Below are positions 59,741 to 60,000 of a stretch of 60,000 nucleotides of DNA, piece by piece. The first letter of the stretch is position 1. Each line of letters opens with the position of its first letter. Origin of the DNA: Membranipora membranacea (taxonomy: Eukaryota > Bryozoa > Gymnolaemata > Cheilostomatida > Membraniporidae); the NCBI GenBank assembly GCA_914767715.1, contig OU612073.1, positions 4,218,001 to 4,278,000 on the forward strand. The letters are read 5' to 3'. Below the pieces are notes generated by a model that was given only the letters and a program-made list of their open reading frames with translations, ran no database searches and was not told the origin of the DNA. The translations under genes were made by a program, and so were the position numbers.

Positions 59741-60000
59741 TATCTCAATTACCGCCCAATATCCATGACTTGTATTGCATCTAAGGTATTAGAACATATA
59801 ATTTGCCATGACATCAACAACTTTTTGGACACCAACCACTTGCTTTCAGACTGCCAGCACGGTTTCAGAAAAAGGCACGGTTGCGACACTCAACTTTTAA
59901 CAACAATCTCAGAACTTGTGGACTCATATGATCTAAATGTCCCTACCGACCTTGCTGTACTTGATTTTTCTAAAGCTTTTGATGTTGTCTCGCACAGGAA
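59741..60000 (+). mobile_element. Non-LTR retrotransposon reverse transcriptase, partial
   Basis: An open frame reads NYRPISMTCIASKVLEHIIC, then QHGFRKRHGCDTQLL and LAVLDFSKAFDVVSHR, the first conserved blocks of LINE reverse transcriptase (Jockey/CR1-like), uninterrupted up to the window edge. The preceding WK-VIPIFKKG-type block is missing, so the element appears broken or 5'-truncated at about 59740. The first catalytic Asp lies in the FSKAFD block. The two catalytic Asp of the YADD motif would be beyond the window. Confidence 0.9.

Overview
The window is nuclear DNA from an invertebrate animal. All recognisable genes are split by many mostly short introns (about 0.1-1.5 kb) with GT..AG borders, the DNA is AT-rich, and the products are animal families: a polycystin-1-type channel, SINHCAF, a PP6 regulatory (SAPS) subunit, OSTM1 and pyruvate dehydrogenase E1-alpha. 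Gene density and the repeat mix (tRNA-derived SINEs, MITEs, LINE fragments) would fit a sponge or another early-branching or lophotrochozoan animal. I cannot fix the phylum from sequence alone. I rebuilt exon structures by hand from splice signals, reading frame and family similarity. For every complete gene the exon lengths sum to a whole number of codons.

Layout, left to right. 351-8875 (+): 3' part of a polycystin-1-like gene (GPS, PLAT, 11 membrane segments), 17 exons, 5' end outside the window. 8876-12719: 3' UTR, a tRNA-SINE and a direct/inverted repeat cluster. 12720-15622 (-): SINHCAF/FAM60A, 5 exons. 15623-22386: gene-free, with a tRNA-SINE, a 707-bp palindromic transposon, other MITEs, minisatellites, and near 21.35 kb a probable promoter. 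22387-34318 (+): complete PP6 regulatory subunit gene, 22 exons. 34319-37802: gene-free, holding a 1.5-kb element with two 407-bp terminal direct repeats that ends 131 bp before the next start codon. 37803-40339 (+): OSTM1, 6 exons. 41439-46803 (-): an unidentified 385-aa Ser/Thr-rich protein, 5 exons. 48494-53153 (-) and 54261-59140 (-): two tandem PDH E1-alpha genes with nine exons each and identical intron phases. 58391-60000: pieces of non-LTR retrotransposon reverse transcriptase.

The genes do not form one pathway. The two PDH E1-alpha copies belong together: the upstream copy (B) keeps canonical thiamine-diphosphate and phosphorylation motifs, while the downstream copy (A) has changed the metal-binding GDG, the GMGT loop and the YRAH loop.

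Three patterns deserve attention. First, tiny palindromes of 30-39 bp lie between perfect 5-, 7- or 9-bp direct repeats and look like minimal transposon insertions; one family is the bare ends of the 707-bp palindromic element. Second, tandem repeats start at, or within about 25 nt of, the 5' splice site in at least seven introns of five genes, sometimes duplicating the splice site itself. Third, copy A of PDH E1-alpha may be a functionally changed paralog.
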